From positions 382,034 through 446,033 of the forward strand of contig NZ_KE384527.1 in the NCBI RefSeq assembly GCF_000426465.1: a stretch of 64,000 nt of DNA. The letters run 5' to 3'. Position numbers and translations under genes: made by a program. Positions 63,089-64,000 of the stretch are shown here, piece by piece. Source of the stretch: Epilithonimonas caeni DSM 17710 (lineage in GTDB: Bacteria; Bacteroidota; Bacteroidia; Flavobacteriales; Weeksellaceae). Below the pieces are notes generated by a model, which saw only the letters and a list, made by a program, of their open reading frames with translations, was not told the DNA's origin and ran no database searches. The stretch's first letter is position 1, and every line of letters begins with the position of its first letter.

Positions 63089-64000
63089 TTATTTCTTAAT
63101 GAATTTAATGGTCTGGATGCCTTTTTCAGTGAATACATTGATAATATAATTTCCTTGAATCAAATTATGAACATCCACCATTTTATCATCATTCATCACC
63201 TTCTCCATTACTTTTTTACCCTCTAGTGAGAAAATGATGACCTTACTGATTTTTTCATTACCCGAAAACCTCAAGATATCATTTACAGGATTGGGGTATA
63301 CCAGCATTTTAGCAAGCTTGCCCTCATTTATAACACCCAATGTAATATCGGTGGCCTTAACTGCAAGTGATGTCTTTGATTCGCAACCTCCTATTGTTTG
63401 GGTCGCATAATAAGTCGTATTTGTCACCAGTAAAGTACTCATAGGTAATACATTATTATGGTTAGTTGCGTCTGAAGCTGAAGCATACCACTTTATATTC
63501 TGCCCGTTCACGACTAAAGCACTTAGATTATCCCCGGAATTAAAGGTCTGATCCGTAGCACCTGACGGTGCACTGATTGCGGTGGCCTGCGTGATGGTAA
63601 ACGATTTTGTCGTCTGACAATTGTTGGCATCTATGATAGTCACAATGTAGGTACCTGCTGCCAGTCCTGTAGCCGTAGCTGCCGTACCTCCTGATGGTGA
63701 CCAACTATAAGTATAAGGACCTATTCCACCGGATACGTTGACTGTCGCTGTTCCTGTTGCACTTCCATTACAAGCCACATTGGTCTGGGATGTAGTTACG
63801 ACAAGAGCCGTTGGTTGTGTGATAGTGAATGTTCTTGTCACCGTACAACTGTTAGCGTCAGTAACGGTTACCGTATAGGTTCCCGCTGCAAGGCCCGTAG
63901 CTGTTGCGGCAGTACCGCCACTCGGTGACCAGCTGTAAGTATAAGGGCCTGTTCCGCCGGAGGCCGTTACCGTGGCTGAACCATTTGAAGCACCGTTACA
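63089..64000 (-). CDS. SprB-repeat T9SS adhesin (N-terminal part outside the window)
   Basis: C-terminal 303 residues of an open frame that continues past base 64000. Two SprB-type repeats with a 228-bp (76-residue) period are visible: CNGSATGTATVNVSGGIGPY and CNGASNGSATVTASGGTGPY, each followed by TYSWSPSGGTAATATGLAAG and TITQPT/TITQAT. A short Ig-like spacer (about 125-215 from the cut) leads to the T9SS type A domain starting MLVYPNPVNDILRFSGNEK and ending IKFIKK. SprB is the mobile gliding adhesin of Flavobacterium; proteins with these repeats are cell-surface adhesins. The number of repeats is unknown because the gene is cut. Confidence 0.88.
   Translation of the reverse strand, partial: CNGASNGSATVTASGGTGPYTYSWSPSGGTAATATGLAAGTYTVTVTDANSCTVTRTFTITQPTALVVTTSQTNVACNGSATGTATVNVSGGIGPYTYSWSPSGGTAATATGLAAGTYIVTIIDANNCQTTKSFTITQATAISAPSGATDQTFNSGDNLSALVVNGQNIKWYASASDATNHNNVLPMSTLLVTNTTYYATQTIGGCESKTSLAVKATDITLGVINEGKLAKMLVYPNPVNDILRFSGNEKISKVIIFSLEGKKVMEKVMNDDKMVDVHNLIQGNYIINVFTEKGIQTIKFIKK

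Overview
The window is chromosomal DNA of a Bacteroidota bacterium, most likely a Chryseobacterium/Epilithonimonas-type member of the Flavobacteriia (Weeksellaceae). Four things point there: low GC; promoters with the TAnnTTTG -7 box and no Shine-Dalgarno leaders; many secreted proteins ending in the type IX secretion (T9SS) type A C-terminal domain; and lineage markers such as a 58-aa histone H1-like protein, a DnaE with an N-terminal exonuclease, GEVED-domain proteins and the acpP-fabF-rnc-small protein-pyk order. I saw no tRNA, rRNA, CRISPR array, transposase or integrase.

Layout. 1-10.6 kb (mostly minus): a cut-off DUF3857/transglutaminase-like protein, ferritin, two small exported proteins, a GH77 amylomaltase with starch-binding domains, a carboxypeptidase-regulatory-like protein, a T9SS propeller, cysS and folE. 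10.7-15.0 kb (plus): acpP-fabF-rnc-small protein-pyk, a compact run with overlapping genes. 15.0-22.7 kb: a subtilisin-like T9SS protease, a second carboxypeptidase-regulatory-like paralogue, and dnaE. 22.9-30.2 kb: four tandem GEVED/T9SS surface proteins, each with its own terminator. 30.6-34.5 kb: an M13 peptidase and a CPA1 cation/proton antiporter.

34.6-45.3 kb (minus): two small hypotheticals, then a seven-gene cluster of exported fibre-like proteins. Three have C1q-like domains, one has a coiled-coil tail and one is a 1273-aa modular protein. Six of them share a small G-x3-Y...Y-x-x-G-x-x-W module. Next to them lie a membrane-anchored TPR/AraC regulator and a T9SS HAF-repeat protein (46.1-49.8 kb).

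50.1-56.1 kb (minus) is the most interesting part. It is a tightly packed run of SDR, DoxX-like, NTF2-like, aldehyde dehydrogenase, K+-channel-like, bestrophin-like channel and an LCIB/LCIC-type beta-carbonic anhydrase, downstream of a small AraC regulator. A bestrophin beside an LCIB-type protein recalls two parts of the algal CO2-concentrating mechanism, but here in a probably heterotrophic bacterium and with a cation channel and aldehyde-oxidising genes. The linkage is read from sequence; the function is inference.

56.2-64 kb: histone H1-like protein, HxlR regulator, a 1545-aa T9SS protein with two FISUMP-like modules, a SUKH (SMI1/KNR4) immunity-type gene lying between two copies of a palindrome-ended element that looks like a gene-cassette boundary, and the C-terminal end of a SprB-repeat T9SS adhesin that runs off the right edge.
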